DNA of 64,000 nt from Polyodon spathula (GCF_017654505.1 NC_054538.1:54361786-54425785); one strand, 5' to 3'. Counted from the first letter of the stretch, positions 46,800 through 60,890 are shown. Numbers and translations: made by a program. Notes: generated by a model not told the origin, from the letters alone.

Positions 46800-48205
46800 G
46801 GAGTTATTGCTTTTTGACACATGCAATAACTCAAGCACTAGAGAACTTATTATTTTTTCATTAAGAATGTGTGCAGATTTGTTATGCTTAATTTTATCTT
46901 TTGATAAAATAGATAGTCCTGATATATTCAATAATTATGTTTCAGTGGTTTAAAAGCTCATCAGTTTAAACTACAGCATTGAATTCCCCAATTGTCGTTG
47001 AGTAATGTGCTCAGTCTCAGCCATAGATATCTAAACATACGGTAACTCTAGCTTAGACATTTTAGTAACTCAGTTTATTGTCTGGAATTCAAGAATAATT
47101 CAACATGAACTAAGACATGATTTCTTTCTTTAATTTATATAAAGTTCAAATCAATTCAGCAGTTTTAATGATGATGGTGTGCCTGTTTATTTTATTTCTT
47201 TGTAAAAATTGATTCCTTTTTGTATTGAGACACCTTAATTTTATAACCTAGTGGCTGGATTTCTGCTCAGTTTAGAAACTCCAGATTCTCTCTCCATTAT
47301 CTTATATCATGTAGCACACACATACCACGGACATTCGTTGTGCTATAGGAAGTGTGCATCTAAAATTTTGTACAACTTTAAAAGGTGGGTAAATAAAAGC
47401 CATACCTTATGCTCACGAGACTTCAGCAGTGAAAATCCTGCTTGTAACGTAACCTTGCACAACTTTCTGCTATAGCTCAAGGTCATGCTACTGCAATCCT
47501 TAACAATCTCAGACCTGCTGGAAGTAGTCCTGGCAAGCTTCTATGACCAAATAGGAAAAAAAAAAAAAAAAAAAAGCATACAGTACGAAGAGTTTAGAGA
47601 CCTCTTCATTCACTTTTTTTGGTGAGACCATTTATTCAACATTTTAAATTATTGCCATTTGACTCACAAAATGACAGTGCTTTACAGTTTTGTTGTTTTA
47701 TAAGGTTATACAAAAATACTGAAGCTACTACAAATAAAATAAGTACATCCCTTTTCAATCAATAAGTAAATAAATAATGAGGCCCTTTGCAAAGCACAGA
47801 TATTTTTTTCATCCTGTTACACGTTTGTTATCTTTGTGTTTGATGATCGGACAGCCGATTGCTTGAAGCTTAGATTTTTCTTTATCCTAGTAATAAAATG
47901 CAATCCACTACCAAGGACAAAAAAAGGTCAAGAGTCTACCCCCATTTTTTTTTTTTTTTAATTATCAATTCTGGGAATTCATTGCCAGTGGCTTTATTAT
48001 TGCTGCGGGTGACCGACAGCATTAGGGTTCAGTGATCACCTAGAGCTGAAATAATATCTCTTAAACCTAATACACTGAGCAAGATTTGTTTTAGAAGAAT
48101 GAAAACATGAAAAAGAAAAAAAATGCTGGTTCCATGAATTTGTTCAAAAAGACAAATACAGGGTTTAACATCTACTGAGAAATTTGTTAACTACCAATAT
48201 ACTGG
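46800..48205. other. No recognised gene
   Basis: AT-rich with an A run at about 47557-47575. If the candidate exon is real, this would be intron. Confidence 0.4.
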
Positions 48206-48209
48206 AACC

Positions 48210-48238
48210 CCCCCCCCCCAAAAAAAAAAAAAAAAAAT
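48210..48238. repeat. C-run followed by A-run
   Basis: About eleven C then about eighteen A. Probably a remnant of a poly-A tail plus slippage; length may be unreliable. Confidence 0.8.
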
Positions 48239-48406
48239 ATTGTAATGATCCATGCATTTGTGTTTATGTACTGTATTCCCTGCTGTCTGTTTGTATTTGC
48301 ATGCTGTGTTATTGCCTCCCTGCTGTATTCTGCCAGTGCTTTACCTTTTGTGTGTGTCATTCCATACATGTAACCCGCTGCTGTTTCTCTTCCCTGTTCT
48401 GTTCCC

Positions 48407-48510
48407 ATTGGTTGGTACCTGTGCGACCTCATTGGTTGTTGTTTACCAATGGACTGTGCAGGAGCCTAGGCATTCTGTTTGCATAAAGGGGCAGGGCTGA
48501 GGCTATAAGA
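48407..48510 (+). promoter_or_regulatory. Promoter-like block: three CCAAT boxes and a TATA-like box
   Basis: Inverted CCAAT boxes (ATTGG) lie at 48407-48411 and 48431-48435, a direct CCAAT at 48446-48450, then TTTGCATA at about 48478, a GC-box-like GGGGCAGGG, and CTATAAGA at 48503. Spacing suits an RNA polymerase II promoter starting at about 48535. It may be the U3 of an unrecognised LTR, since (TG)-rich and retroelement sequence surrounds it. No ORF of note follows. Confidence 0.4.
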
Positions 48511-48990
48511 AGGTGCTGTGACTCTGTTGTGTGTGGTATGGAATGCAAAGAAGCAGACAGAGCGGTTGACTCAGGTGGGTGCAAGTATTGAATTTGAGAA
48601 TTTAAAGAAAATTTAGAAAATATGACAGTGCAGTTGTAAGCGTGGGTCTCTGGTTAGTGCAATGAAGGCAATGTTAAAACAAGTTTTGCATTAAGCCTTT
48701 TATTAACTGACAGGATATAAAGTTTTTACAGAAAACAATAACACACAGCAGCAATCACACACAATAATAACTGCAGCGATAATTCTCGGGAAATAAATGT
48801 GAAAGAAAACAACAAAATCCTGTTGGGGTTATTTCAGTGATAACTCAGTGATCCATTAATACAGTAATAATAACTGTGTGGTTTCCAATACAGAATGCTG
48901 TATCTACAGTTATAGCGTAGATATAGTTTATTATAAAAAGATCAAATAAGTAGTCTTTATTTAAAAATAAAGAAATAAATAAAGTATTTA

Positions 48991-49140
48991 TACACACACA
49001 CACACACACACACAGTGCCTATAGAAAGTCTACACCCCCTTGAACTTTTTTCACATTGTGTTGTGTCAGTGCCTCAGAGTTTCATGCATTTAAATCAGAG
49101 TTAAATGCATTTTTATACTTATCTACACTGCATACTCGAC
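48991..49140 (+). mobile_element. Tc1-like terminal fragment next to a (CA)n run
   Basis: After (CA)n, CAGTGCCTATAGAAAGTCTA (49013-49032) and CACCCCCTTGAACTTTTTTC match the end of a Tc1/mariner-family element of fish. TTTCATGCATTTAAATCAG follows. No transposase or second end is near. Confidence 0.6.
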
Positions 49141-50815
49141 ACTGTTAAGGGGAAAAAAGTTTTTAGTGAGAAAAAGATTATATATTAAATACAAAACTGA
49201 AAGATCATAATTGGATAAGTCTCCACAGATGGACAGCAATCTTCAAGTCACAATTACAGCGGGAATTACAGTAATACAGACACAGTAGCCCAGATCGCTG
49301 CAATATGTAGTTTAAAGTATGAAGACAAACTTTTCAAATGGAGAATATTCTTGGGAATTAATACATTTATCAACATTGTAAATTTGAAATACCTCTAATA
49401 AGACTATTCAATCTTAACGAAACTATTGTTAAAAGGGTCCAAAGTAAACTTACGTTGGTATGAAAGTGTGTGGAATTTCTTCAGGAAATAGAAACTAAAA
49501 TGCCGCTAAATAATAATGTATTTGTTGAGAGATATGTTCTTTGGAAAGATAATTAGTTTTCATTTGAAATGATAGGCATTTTTGAAAGACTGGGTGTGTC
49601 TGAAAATGACTTGAATTATACAATGCCTGTGTTGGTTATTGACACATCATCTGAGGATATGCTAATGACAATTCAACTTAGATTTTGTTAAAATATGCCC
49701 TTTGGCATGCAGTTGTAAATTAGTTTTCTCCAAAAACAAATGTAACCTATTTATTATGTCTTCCAGCTTTTTTTGAGAATATTTTGGTTGAAAATAAAAC
49801 AAATACATTTTTATAGTCTACTCCCAAAGGCCCTACAGCATTGTATATTTAGGGCAGCTTATTTTTTCGTCTCCTGAGAAGTTGCAATTTTTGAGAGACC
49901 CTATTCATCTTTTTTTTTTTTGTTACATTCTTACAATCCATAACATCATTTATTTCTTAACTTGTTTGGTTTCTTCATTGGTTAGGTAGCACAGGTTAGA
50001 TCTACAGGCTTAAAAGATCTACTAAGCTAGAACAAATTACTGATCAGGTTCTTTAGAAAGTACATTTTAAAATAATAAATTACAAATAGGTGTATACATT
50101 TTTCTAAAAATCAAAAGTGATTTTTTTTTTTTTTTTGATAACTGAAAACCTCCATTGCCATCACATGACCATTTATGACAGCTGAAGTCCAACATGACAC
50201 CCTGTGCATCAGAAGTGTGCAAAAGTACTTAACAGAATAGTTCTGTGGCCTATGTTTTATTATGTCAATACAACAGCACTAGGGGCCTCTTGTTATAAAT
50301 GAAGGACTATCTGTTTTTTGTTTTTTATTAATTTAATTTTTTGGTGCTTATTTTTTTTAGCTATTTTCGAGTTTTATGTACATTTTTTTTTTTTTTTTAA
50401 TTGGGGCTTTCGTTTTTTACATACTGTAAGAAATTAGTGTTTTCTCGGTTTCTTTTCAAAATGCTTTTTTTTGTTGCACCTTCTTTGCTGTCTTCCACAA
50501 CGAAATCCTAATGGTCACGGGTACACTCTTCTGGGGTTTTTGTGTATGAATTTTATTACATTTCGCCACAATTTGCAATTCTGTTTTAAATCCTCTGTAT
50601 CTTAACGGTAATACAGCTTTATTTAAATCCTGTGAACAAGCCTTCATTCCTAATTGTAATCTTGTTTTAAATCTCGCAAGCAGAGTCCCCAGTAGAAATG
50701 TAGAAATGTGCTGCCACTCAGTAGTTGGGGTGGGTTTCACCAGGGCAGAAATGCTAGAAATCTGTTGGCTGCACATGGATTTTCTATCTTGCCTGATATT
50801 TGTGGGAAAAATATG
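49141..50815. other. No recognised gene
   Basis: AT-rich with several poly-T runs. The minus frame at 50456-50836 overlaps the SINE below and is not convincing. Confidence 0.4.
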
Positions 50816-50975
50816 TGCCCGGCGATGCCTAGCCAATTGAGCGCCGCCTCCTGGGAACTCCCATCCACAGTCGGCTGTGGAATAGCCCAGATTCGAACAG
50901 GCGACTTCCAGGCTATAGGGCGCAACCTGAACTCATGCAAACGCCTTTACTGGAGGCACCTTTACTGGAGCCCCA
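50816..50975 (-). repeat. tRNA-derived SINE
   Basis: Contains GTCGGCTGTGGAATAGCCCA, AGATTCGAACAGGCGACTTC (inverse of a B-box-type element) and GGCTATAGGGCGC, ending in an imperfect duplication of TTTACTGGAGGC. The body matches a SINE-like repeat common in fish. The internal promoter is degenerate. Confidence 0.5.
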
Positions 50976-51022
50976 ATGACAACTTTTTCCTGGCAACCGA
51001 GTGGTTGTTAATAAGCGGCATC

Positions 51023-51025
<3 letters not shown>

Positions 51026-51107
<82 letters not shown>
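51026..51107. repeat. (TG)n(TA)n microsatellite
   Basis: Long TG run, short TATATG interruption, then TA run. Its final TA is the dinucleotide target of the Tc1-like element that follows. Confidence 0.95.
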
Positions 51108-52494
<1,387 letters not shown>

Positions 52495-52780
52495 TAGTGT
52501 TTTGTTTGTAGATATCACATGAGCCTGATGAGGTCATCAGCATATGATGGTAGGTTTTTATTATAAAGGAGCAGCAGACAGAGGCAAGCAGAGGGGGCAG
52601 AAATACAGGAAAGCGCAGAACAGAGAACGAAGACGAGCGATTACAAGACAGAAAGTAACCCCAGAGAGCAACTACCAGAAACAAAGGACCAGCAAGCTTG
52701 GCTTTAAATGCAGCATTGAGGGGAGTAAACAATTGGTCATTTTTATTGTGTTTTATTGCGTATAGTACTCTACTTAACCC

Positions 52781-53410
52781 TGTCGCAACATACCTGTGAT
52801 CATTTTTATCAAGAAATGTGTCTTTGTAGCTTTATTTTTTTATTTTATTTATTAGTACTGTTTTAGTGAAGAGCTCTTTAAACACTTGGTTTTAATAAAA
52901 AAAATTCTAAGCTGCTTTGACACTTTTTTGGCTGGTAGGAATAATGGCGGCGGTAGAGAGGGAACTCAGACAATTGTTTTAATTGTAATTTATTCTGTGT
53001 TAATTGTGATCTTAGTTGGATATGAGGGGAGAGCCACATGAGAGGTACTGGACCATTCCTGTGATGAAGTGCTGCAGCGGGAGGGTGACGATTGCCCTCC
53101 TGTGAACCAGTCAGGACGGCTCTATAAGAAGTGGACTATGACCCCCTTGTTTGTTCAATCTTCCCTCTAAAACTTTTGTTTCTTTTTTACTTTGCACCCT
53201 AATATATAAGTGAGCATTTTTTTTTTTTTTTTGCTAATTTCCATTCTAGCCATTTGTGGGATTTAACATTTTGGGGTTGTGTTTAATAATTATTTTTAGA
53301 CATTTTATTTACTGTTTGTTAAAATATTAATAAAATATATTTAAACCTAGAACTCCTGTGTTGTCTGTCCCTGGGTAGGTTGGTCTTTTGTCTGGCTCCT
53401 ACTGGTAACA
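52781..53410 (+). mobile_element. Probable LTR
   Basis: TGTCGCAACA at 52781 and GGTAACA ending at 53410 give TG...CA ends. CTATAAGAAG (about 53121) acts as a TATA-like box after a GGGAGGGTGACGATTGCCCTCC dyad, and TTAATAAAAT (about 53328) as the polyadenylation signal. AACATAC occurs near both ends (52787-52793, 53407-53413), so the exact edges are uncertain. A purine-rich segment precedes it. The family is not recognised. Confidence 0.45.
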
Positions 53411-53895
53411 TACAAATTGAACCTTCTTCTGTTAAAGTTGTAGTACAAGTAGATATTGTGTCCTAGTGCCCCAAAGTTAATCTAAATTAAAAATGTATTT
53501 GTTGTTTGCAATTAAATCTGAAAAAAATAAATACAATTTTTTTGCACGCATAATACATTCAAATCGCTTTCCATGTCAGAAGTGGACCAGAGTAAACAGC
53601 AAGCATTTAAACAGCAACCTTAAGGAACTGGTTTAATGTACATGCAGAACCAAGAAACTGGGTGCAACATTTTAATAAGCGATTAATCTATAATTTAAAA
53701 AAAATGAATGCCGGACACACTCGATTACAGTGATATTAATTCATTTAAAATCACATTTCTCGCCATCTAAGTTTTTTTGTATATCATGAGTTGGACAAAG
53801 ATCAATAATACAAGCCAGACACTTATTAATGTAAGTTTTTCCTCAATTAATTCCAGTCCGAGAGAAGGCAGACTGTCCTGAAAACAGGGTCCGAT
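53411..53895. other. No recognised feature
   Basis: AT-rich DNA between two retroelement fragments. Confidence 0.4.
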
Positions 53896-55214
53896 TAACT
53901 AAACACAACGAAGTAGAAATGAGACGGTGTCCATGACAGATTTAGTGGACACATTTAGCGAGATTTGTTCATAATGGAGTCTTAGTGAAGGAGGGTACCT
54001 GAAAGCCATTGTAAAGATGACCAGGTCAAGAGGGCCGGGATTCCAAAACCTGCTGCTCTTAGCGCGGGACACTCTGGCTGTGGCAGCGGTGCTGCTTACT
54101 CCGGTAGTGCAAGGTGGAGGTGGTCTCTTCATCTCTACCCCCTTCTCTGTAGCCTTTCTCTTGGGCTCTGGCCCCAGAATTTCCGGGAAATGTAATTGCT
54201 ACTGCTGGATACAAATCCCCAGGTGATGACAAGCAGGCATCCCCGGACAGTGTTGTGGAGGCCTCCCTGGGCTGGGGCAAACTGGCCTCCCAGGGCCGTG
54301 GCAAACTGGCCTCCCGGGGCAATGCAGGCTCGGTAGCCTTGGGCATTGCAGGCTTGGCAGCCCTAGGCTTTGCAGGCTCGGCAACCTTAGGCAGCGCAGG
54401 CTTGGCTGCTCTAGGCATTGCAGGCGTGGCAGTCCTAGGCGGTGCAGGACCGCGTAGGCTCTGACCCTTGGGAAGTAGATTCAGCTCTTCTGGTGGTGGT
54501 GGTGGCGGGAGTAACAGGTAGTCTCCCTGTGGCGGTGGAGGTGGGAGCTGCAGGTAGTCTCCCTCTGGTGGTGTAGGCGGGACCAACGCAGCAGGTAGAC
54601 TCTGGGTGGCGAAGGTGGGAACAGCTCTCCTTCAGTCACTGGGGACTGGTGCGGCTCTCCTCTGGGTCCTGGCGTGGACCTGCCTACTGCTTGTGGATCT
54701 GGAGTAGGTGGGTCCCATGTCTGTACCATGTATGCAATGTCTCAGGCATGCTGGGCTGTGTTTTTTTTTCCAAGGTTTCCCATCACTCCCCATCTCTGGC
54801 ACACAGCAGTTTGAATTCGGGAGGACCTCCATGATGTTCACCTTAGGGTTCAGCAGCCAGTTGCATATCTCAATCGAGGGCGTTGGATGCTCATGCAACC
54901 CCTTGTGTGCATTGGATACTCAGTCTACTCCTTTGTGGGCGCTGGAGCTTGCACCCGCTTCTTCCCCTTCTTTCGAGCATGGCCACTTCTCCCCTTTTTC
55001 CTCCTCAGGACGGGCAGTCATGCCTCTTCCTGGTGTGGGGGATGGTAGTCGGGTGACACGTGCCCGACCTCACAAATGGTAAGACGCCACTCCTCTTTTA
55101 AGCAGGTGAGACAGACGTCCATCCCTTTCTCCAAAAATCACACACACAAAAAAAGTTTTTTCCAAAAAAAGTCACTCGCAGTACTGTTCCTATCCTGCGT
55201 ATTAAAGGCGCTGT
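53896..55214 (-). pseudogene. gag: Gypsy-type gag remnant with proline-rich repeats
   Basis: Downstream (minus) of the LTR and primer-binding site, gag-like text begins near 55120 (MDVCLTCLKEEW) and passes several stops. It continues as IEICNWLLNPKVNIMEVLPN and ACLRHCIHG, a decayed zinc-knuckle-like site. It then enters a long low-complexity part with repeated PPPPP-x-GDYLLLP units (54586-54480) and a run of diverged A-x-P-R-A-x-K/E-P-A-L/M-P repeats (54430-54260). The absence of pol and the stops show a truncated dead element. The proline/alanine repeats are an expansion, not a host protein. Confidence 0.6.
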
Positions 55215-55231
55215 TCCCACTGTTAACACCA
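55215..55231 (-). other. Primer-binding site of the gypsy-type element
   Basis: Two bases after the minus-strand LTR end comes TGGTGTTAACAGTGGGA. It begins with TGG, complementary to a tRNA CCA end, at the standard place for minus-strand priming. It fixes both LTR edge and orientation. Confidence 0.65.
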
Positions 55232-55233
55232 TA

Positions 55234-55766
55234 TGTGAACAGGATAGCTTGGGGTGACGCCAGGCCAGGAAGGGAATCAACATACATTCAGGACTGTGGT
55301 ATGTAAACGCTGCTGCACATTTAATAATAATAAATAAAAGGTTTAAAAAAACACAAAACACTTGTACAAACAAAACGGTACAGTGGCCAAAATGAACAGA
55401 CAAACAGACATCCAATAAAACAAACCAGTATCCTGCTAGAATATACCCATCATGAATAGCCATGGCTTATTTCTCTCAATTTCTTTCTCTACTCAAGACT
55501 CTCATTCCACCCCTGAACACACTAACCTCAATTAGCCAAAGTGCAGATTTTTATACATGTGACTGTCTCCAGATTAGTAATAAATGAATCAATCTGGAGA
55601 TGGTCACATTCTGCACAAGTTTAGCATGGACGGGAAATTTTAACCCCACCCATGCTGTCGAACAACAATAACAAACCATTGTGTTTTTACACACTTAAAC
55701 AATACATTCAAATAATTATAATACAACAAATACAATACACACAGGGGTGGGGTGTACCCGGTCACA
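55234..55766 (-). mobile_element. Gypsy-type 5' LTR, 533 bp
   Basis: On its own strand it begins TGTGACCGGG (55766) and ends CCTGTTCACA (55234), with a near-inverted repeat at the ends. A TATA-like GTATAAAAATC is near 55556. The primer-binding site and gag remnant follow directly. The 3' LTR is not in view, so no target duplication could be tested. Confidence 0.7.
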
Positions 55767-57627
55767 TTGTGCTTTTACTTTACAAGCACTCCCTTTTTCA
55801 TTGCAACATAACAGGTGTTGTCAGATAGTGAGACATGGTGTGGGCTTAAGTATGGTATATGTGAGCACTTGTTCTATAATGGAAATATCATTTAACCAAG
55901 ACAACAGTATTAGAAAGCATGTTATGAACATTCATTTAAGTTGTATTAGTCCTATGCATTGTATGCAGTAGGTTTACTCAATAGGTTCTTAAACTCAAAC
56001 AGGTAACAAAGCACTATGTGTAGCCTTAGATTCCAGTTTGTCTCTTATCCTACTAACAATTACTGACGCCAATAAACAAGTACAAACATATTATCAGTCA
56101 AGACGCTACATCAGATTTTTAGTTATGATCTTGGCCTGTCCAGCTCTACTCCATGTTACCTGTAAGTGTTGTAAGTTGTCTGTGACCATCATGCGCAGTC
56201 AATGGAAGAGAAACGTTGTGAGGATTTAAAATGTACACAACTTTCTCAATTCCTTTATTTCTATTTTTAGAAGAACGATATACACGTCTGTTACATCGTT
56301 AGTAACCTCTATGGATATTGAGGTAACACTATGTGAATATTGAAGGAATGGTTTATTTGAATTAGACTTTAAAAGTATTATTGTGGGGCTTGACTGTATT
56401 TGAGTAGTATTTTGGGTTTGAAATATTTTCTTGAAGCCGGTTTCTGGTGTGACATGAGATGGTGACGCCATCTTGTGTAATTATAACAATTGGGCTCCCT
56501 ACTAAATCAAGGATACTAACCCTAAATACATTTTTTTTTTTTTGTTCATTTTTTTACATTTTTTATATTTATCTCCAATATTTAGAAAGTGTGGCTTATT
56601 TCTGTAGAACTAAAAGATTTATTAGAAAATAAACAGCTTTCAGGGGGCAGCCATGTTTATTGTATTTTAATTCAAATACATTTGCAACCATATTTTTAAG
56701 CGCTACCATTATTACATAACATGGATTTACATATTATAAGTAATAGTACAACTGCAAGTGAATTTCTTAACAGACAAAACTGGGAAAAACGCAAGAAAAC
56801 TTGGTAAAGCTGAATTTTAATAAGCAATTGGTGAACAGATGGACAACTATTTATAAACAATGTCCCATAAGGTTACTGACTGACAGTGACTGCTAAGCTT
56901 TATTTTTTTTAACTAAACAACTACTGTGATTAGATCAATAATCTTCTGACCAGTATTTATTTTTTTAAATGTTATTATTCAGTTTCTGCTGCATTGTATT
57001 CAGCATGGGTGGGATAGTAGAATCCCTCATGGAAGCCCTTTATTCTGAAACACAATATCCTATACACACAAGCCCTAGGGTCCTGCAAAATTACTCTAAT
57101 TTTTTGACTTGCAATATTATAAATTATTAAGTCGCTTTCGCCAGAGCCTCATTCCCAAGGATTCTAATAAATTTACAGTGTTATTCAACAGACAAAAAAA
57201 CATCTACCACTGCCCCTTACTGTTTTCGATAATGTGTTGAAAGCAAAATCAGTGCAAATGTATTCATAACCGAAAATAAGAAATGCAGTATGAACCCACT
57301 TGGCAAAATAAAAAAGGTTATCCTGGTGAGATCAAATCATCTGCAAAATCTAATCAGCACAACTTTATATGAATGGTCAACCTTAATACAATTAGAATGA
57401 AATTGATTTGGCCATTTTGGACCAATCGTGGTATCAATTAACCTTTCTTGTGTTTACTAGCAGGTTTGAATTTTTCTCAACTGCACCTTAAGTATGAATC
57501 ATTGTGATTGCGAACACCAGAAGTTTTTTAAATTTATGAACCATAGATCAAAGTCAGTTTATTGCCAGAAAGTGAACATATTTCTCATGAATTCTGAAAA
57601 GTATTAGAAAGCTTTCGAATTAACCGA
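55767..57627. other. No recognised gene
   Basis: AT-rich with poly-T runs near 56530 and 56910. No supported feature. Confidence 0.4.
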
Positions 57628-58077
57628 TTGTCGTTTGCGTATCCTGCAGTTCATATCAACATTGTCCCTAACCTTCACATTATGGATTCAGCTTTCCAAG
57701 AGCAGACCAGTCCAGGAATGTGGAGGAAATGTCCTTACAGGAATCGTCAAAAAACCCATATCCATCTTACAAACGCTGCTTTGTTTAATTTTACAGCAAT
57801 CCCTTCATCCCAGTCACTCTGTCACCGAACGTTTCTCGTTCCAGTAATCCTCATCTTAAACATTCACAAGGTAGGAACGTATAACATAGCATTATGGTTA
57901 TTTCTCCATGCATTGCATAATCAAATTCAAGACTGCGACACCTTGCTTCTGCAAAAACCCCTGATGCATATCCAGTACATCCTCAAGAGCATCGCTGCCA
58001 TGGAGCATAACCGAATGCAAGAGCAGTCCCGCAATCAGGATTTCAGAAAAAGAAAAAACATTGTTCATAGTTGGTAA
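57628..58077 (+). other. 149-codon open frame of unknown status
   Basis: This is among the longer open frames in the window, with histidine- and leucine-rich text (LFLHALHNQIQDCDTLLLQK). The opposite strand also has a 69-codon frame (LHGSDALEDVLDMHQGFLQK) over 57898-58107 with more natural composition. Only one can be coding at most. The TIR end at 58411 is close, so this may be the inside of an old DNA transposon. No domain is recognised in either frame. Confidence 0.25.
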
Positions 58078-58289
58078 GGTATCATAGAACCTCAGCGTAA
58101 CATTCATACTTTACAAAGTTAGTCTTTCCAAACACTGCTTGTACACCATGTATCGCTGTTCTAGGAGGGTGGTCAAATGTTCTGTCTCTCACAGGATATG
58201 TACTTTGTGAACAAATACGCAAGAATGTCTGGATGGATTTATCTTTTAAATCATCAACAATTTGACTAATACTGATTGCAGCTAATTAA

Positions 58290-58411
58290 TATTTTGACCT
58301 TTATCTCGAAAGTACTCTTGATAACTCGGAAACTCCACCTTTCACCAACTCGACTTCTGGGAGAAATCAAGCAGATTGGAGGGCACTCGAGTTGGCTGTC
58401 CATGGAACGAG
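58290..58411. mobile_element. Terminus related to the 4973-5839 TIR element
   Basis: Read on the minus strand from 58411: CTCGTTCCATGGACAGCCAA, then CTCGAGTGCCCTCC, then GTCGAGTTGG and TTTCCGAGTTAT. These are the same blocks, in order, as the left end of the element at 4973. The other end was not found. Confidence 0.55.
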
Positions 58412-58509
58412 GTATACTGGGAAAATGCATAGGCATTATTTTAAATGTGTGGGTTTTTGGTTTATAATATAATATGCAGAAATGTGGCGTGTAGTTTTTA
58501 TTTTATTTA

Positions 58510-60440
58510 TTTATGGTGGGTAACGAAACTGCATGTTCACTACACTATATGGAAGGACCACCTGGCTAAATATAGGAAGGCTCTGGCATTGGCCAGATCA
58601 ACATATTACTCTAACTTAATTGATAATAAAAATAATCCTAGATTTATTTTTACTAATTGATAAATTAATTAATCATTCTCCAAATAGTTCCACTCTTGAT
58701 ACTGGTTTTATTCCTAGCTGTAATAACTTCTTATATCATTTTAAAAATAAAATACTACACATTAGAAATCAAATTCCACAAACATATTCTGTTAAGGCTT
58801 GTTGCACAGTATTACCTATTATTGCCTCTGAGGCTACTATGGAGATATTTTCTTTGATTACACCGTGTAACAATTTTTTTTTCTTGTTTTTGTTCCTGGG
58901 TAGTAAGTGTTATTTCCTAATTGCATATACCTCAAAAGAATAGAAAATGGCTATTATTCCCCACAAACTTTGCTTTTGTGACCAGGACAGTGATATTTCA
59001 AAATATCACTATTTCCAGTGGGAAAACGGGCAAATGTGTGTCTTTTCGTTCACATAAAGTCAGAAAAAAACAACATATGAATCCAAATTAACATGTATTT
59101 ATACTAAAGTAATACAAAAATGACTACAATAGATTGAGAAGTGAGTAGTTTTTTGAGATTTACGATTATACTGTATTTACAGTATAATCATATGTTGTTT
59201 TTTTCTGACTTTATGTGAACGAAAAGACACACATTTGCCAGTTTTCCCATTGGAAATAGTGATATTTTGAAATATCACTGTCCTGGTCACAAAAGCAAAG
59301 TTTGTGGGGAATAATAGCCATTTTCTATACTTTTGAGGCATAAGCAATTAGGAAATAACACTTACTACCCAGGAACAAAAATTGTGTTACACAGTGTTAT
59401 AAATAGTTCTCTCTCTTCTGGTATTGTTCCCTCAGTACTTAAGGTAGCTATAATAAAGCTCAAGAAACAGAACTGGACCCTAAACTCTTTAATAACTACA
59501 GGCATATTTCAAATCTTCCATTCTTAGACACGGTTTTAGAAAGGGTTGTTGCATTAAAAGTACAAAGTTTTTATTTATTTATTTTAACTCTTAATGGTGT
59601 AACTAAGAAATTTGTCCAGATTTCGTACTGCATATAGTACAACGCCAGCCCTTGTCAAAGTTGTAAATCACCTACTGATAAGCTCTGACTTGGACTTTCC
59701 ATCAGTTCCAATTCTTTTTGATCTAAGTGCTGCTTTTGACACCATAGATCACTCAATTTGTCTCTATTGGGGAGGAAAAATCAGCATTGACAGAAGTTGA
59801 TTGCGGTGTTCCACAAGGTTCTATTCTGGGTCCATTGCTATTTTCATTATATATGTCACCATTGGGTGATATCGTTAGGAAACATGGTGTGAACTTCACT
59901 GCTATGCAGATGACACCCAGCTGTATTTGTCTTCTGTCGGGGTGTTATTTGTTGCTTGCCTTGCTGATATCAAGTGCTGGATGTCTCAAAACTTCCACTA
60001 ACTAAAAAATGTAAGATTGCATGAGTTTGACCAAAGCAGTCTTTTATCAAATACTGAAATAAAAAAAGTGGGGGTTCTCTTTGAACCTGATTTATCACTT
60101 GAGTCTCATATTTAGGGAAAGTATCCTATCATTTGAGAAACATAGCCAAACTGAGACCTATAATCTCCTTATCTGACGCAGAGAGACTAGCACATGCCTT
60201 TGTTTCTTCAAGAATTGATTACTGTAATGCACTCAGGCATCCCAAAACATCCCACCTATATCTTGTTCCGAATACCACTGCTAGAATTTTGACTAAAACC
60301 AAAAAAAGAGCAATCTCCAGGACCTGGTTTCTGCAAGACTCTGAAAAGGCCGCCTTTCTTCCTTGAACTATTCATGCCATTCCTTCAAAATTGGAGCTGC
60401 AACCACAGCTGCTCAACAAAACATTCCTGCGCATGTCATA
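58510..60440 (+). pseudogene. L2-clade LINE (copy 2), split by a foldback element
   Basis: Before the insertion: KYRKALALARSTYYSNLIDN and NKILHIRNQI. After it: GIVPSVLKVAIIK, then [35 protein letters not shown] (catalytic block A), [20 protein letters not shown], a decayed YADD region (59900), HAFVSSRIDYCNA, ending near 60440. Frames change several times. Removing 58869-59389 and one flanking repeat restores the LINE order. Confidence 0.8.
58869..59389. mobile_element. Foldback MITE inserted in the L2 LINE
   Basis: Two arms of about 210 bases (58869-59080 and 59186-59389) are near-perfect inverted copies around a 105-base loop. For example GTGACCAGGACAGTGATATT on the left is inverted as AATATCACTGTCCTGGTCAC on the right. 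The flanks CACCGTGT (58861-58868) and CACAGTGT (59390-59397) are an 8-bp duplication with one mismatch. The arms are much better conserved than the host LINE, so it is younger. No transposase. Confidence 0.8.
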
Positions 60441-60890
60441 AAGCTTGATCAGTGGTCTTCAGAGGCTTATAAGATTTATATAAGGAACAATATTGAAGAC
60501 ATTCTAGTTGCACAACAACATCCGAAACCAACATCCTAAAGAATGACTTTATCCAAGATCAACCCTTCCATATCCTTTGCATATAACGAAGGAAAACCAA
60601 AACAAACTGCATTCTGCTACACCTACTTTGTATAATTATGCTATTTTCTTAGGCCTGGAGGGGAAGCAGCTGAAGGCAAAGGCCCCTGTAGATTTTTTCC
60701 TTTTAGGTTTTTTTTTTCCTTTCCTCTGTTGCCGTCAGTCATGCAAAAGTATTGCATAATGTGATATACTTTTTTTGGGGGGAGTTAATTATTTTTATAT
60801 TTCTCATTCAGCAAAAGAGGTGGTGTAGGTGGCCATAATTATATATAGTTGCATATATATATATATTTGTTTTGGGTTTTTTTGTTTTGG
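60441..60890. other. No recognised feature
   Basis: AT-rich with G- and T-runs and a TA run at about 60853-60865. Confidence 0.4.

Noticed and set aside
50456..50836. 126-codon minus frame
   Set aside because: It overlaps a SINE and AT-rich DNA and has no motif.
54059..54586. 175-codon proline-rich frame as a host gene
   Set aside because: It lies directly downstream of an LTR and primer-binding site and fits a gag tail.
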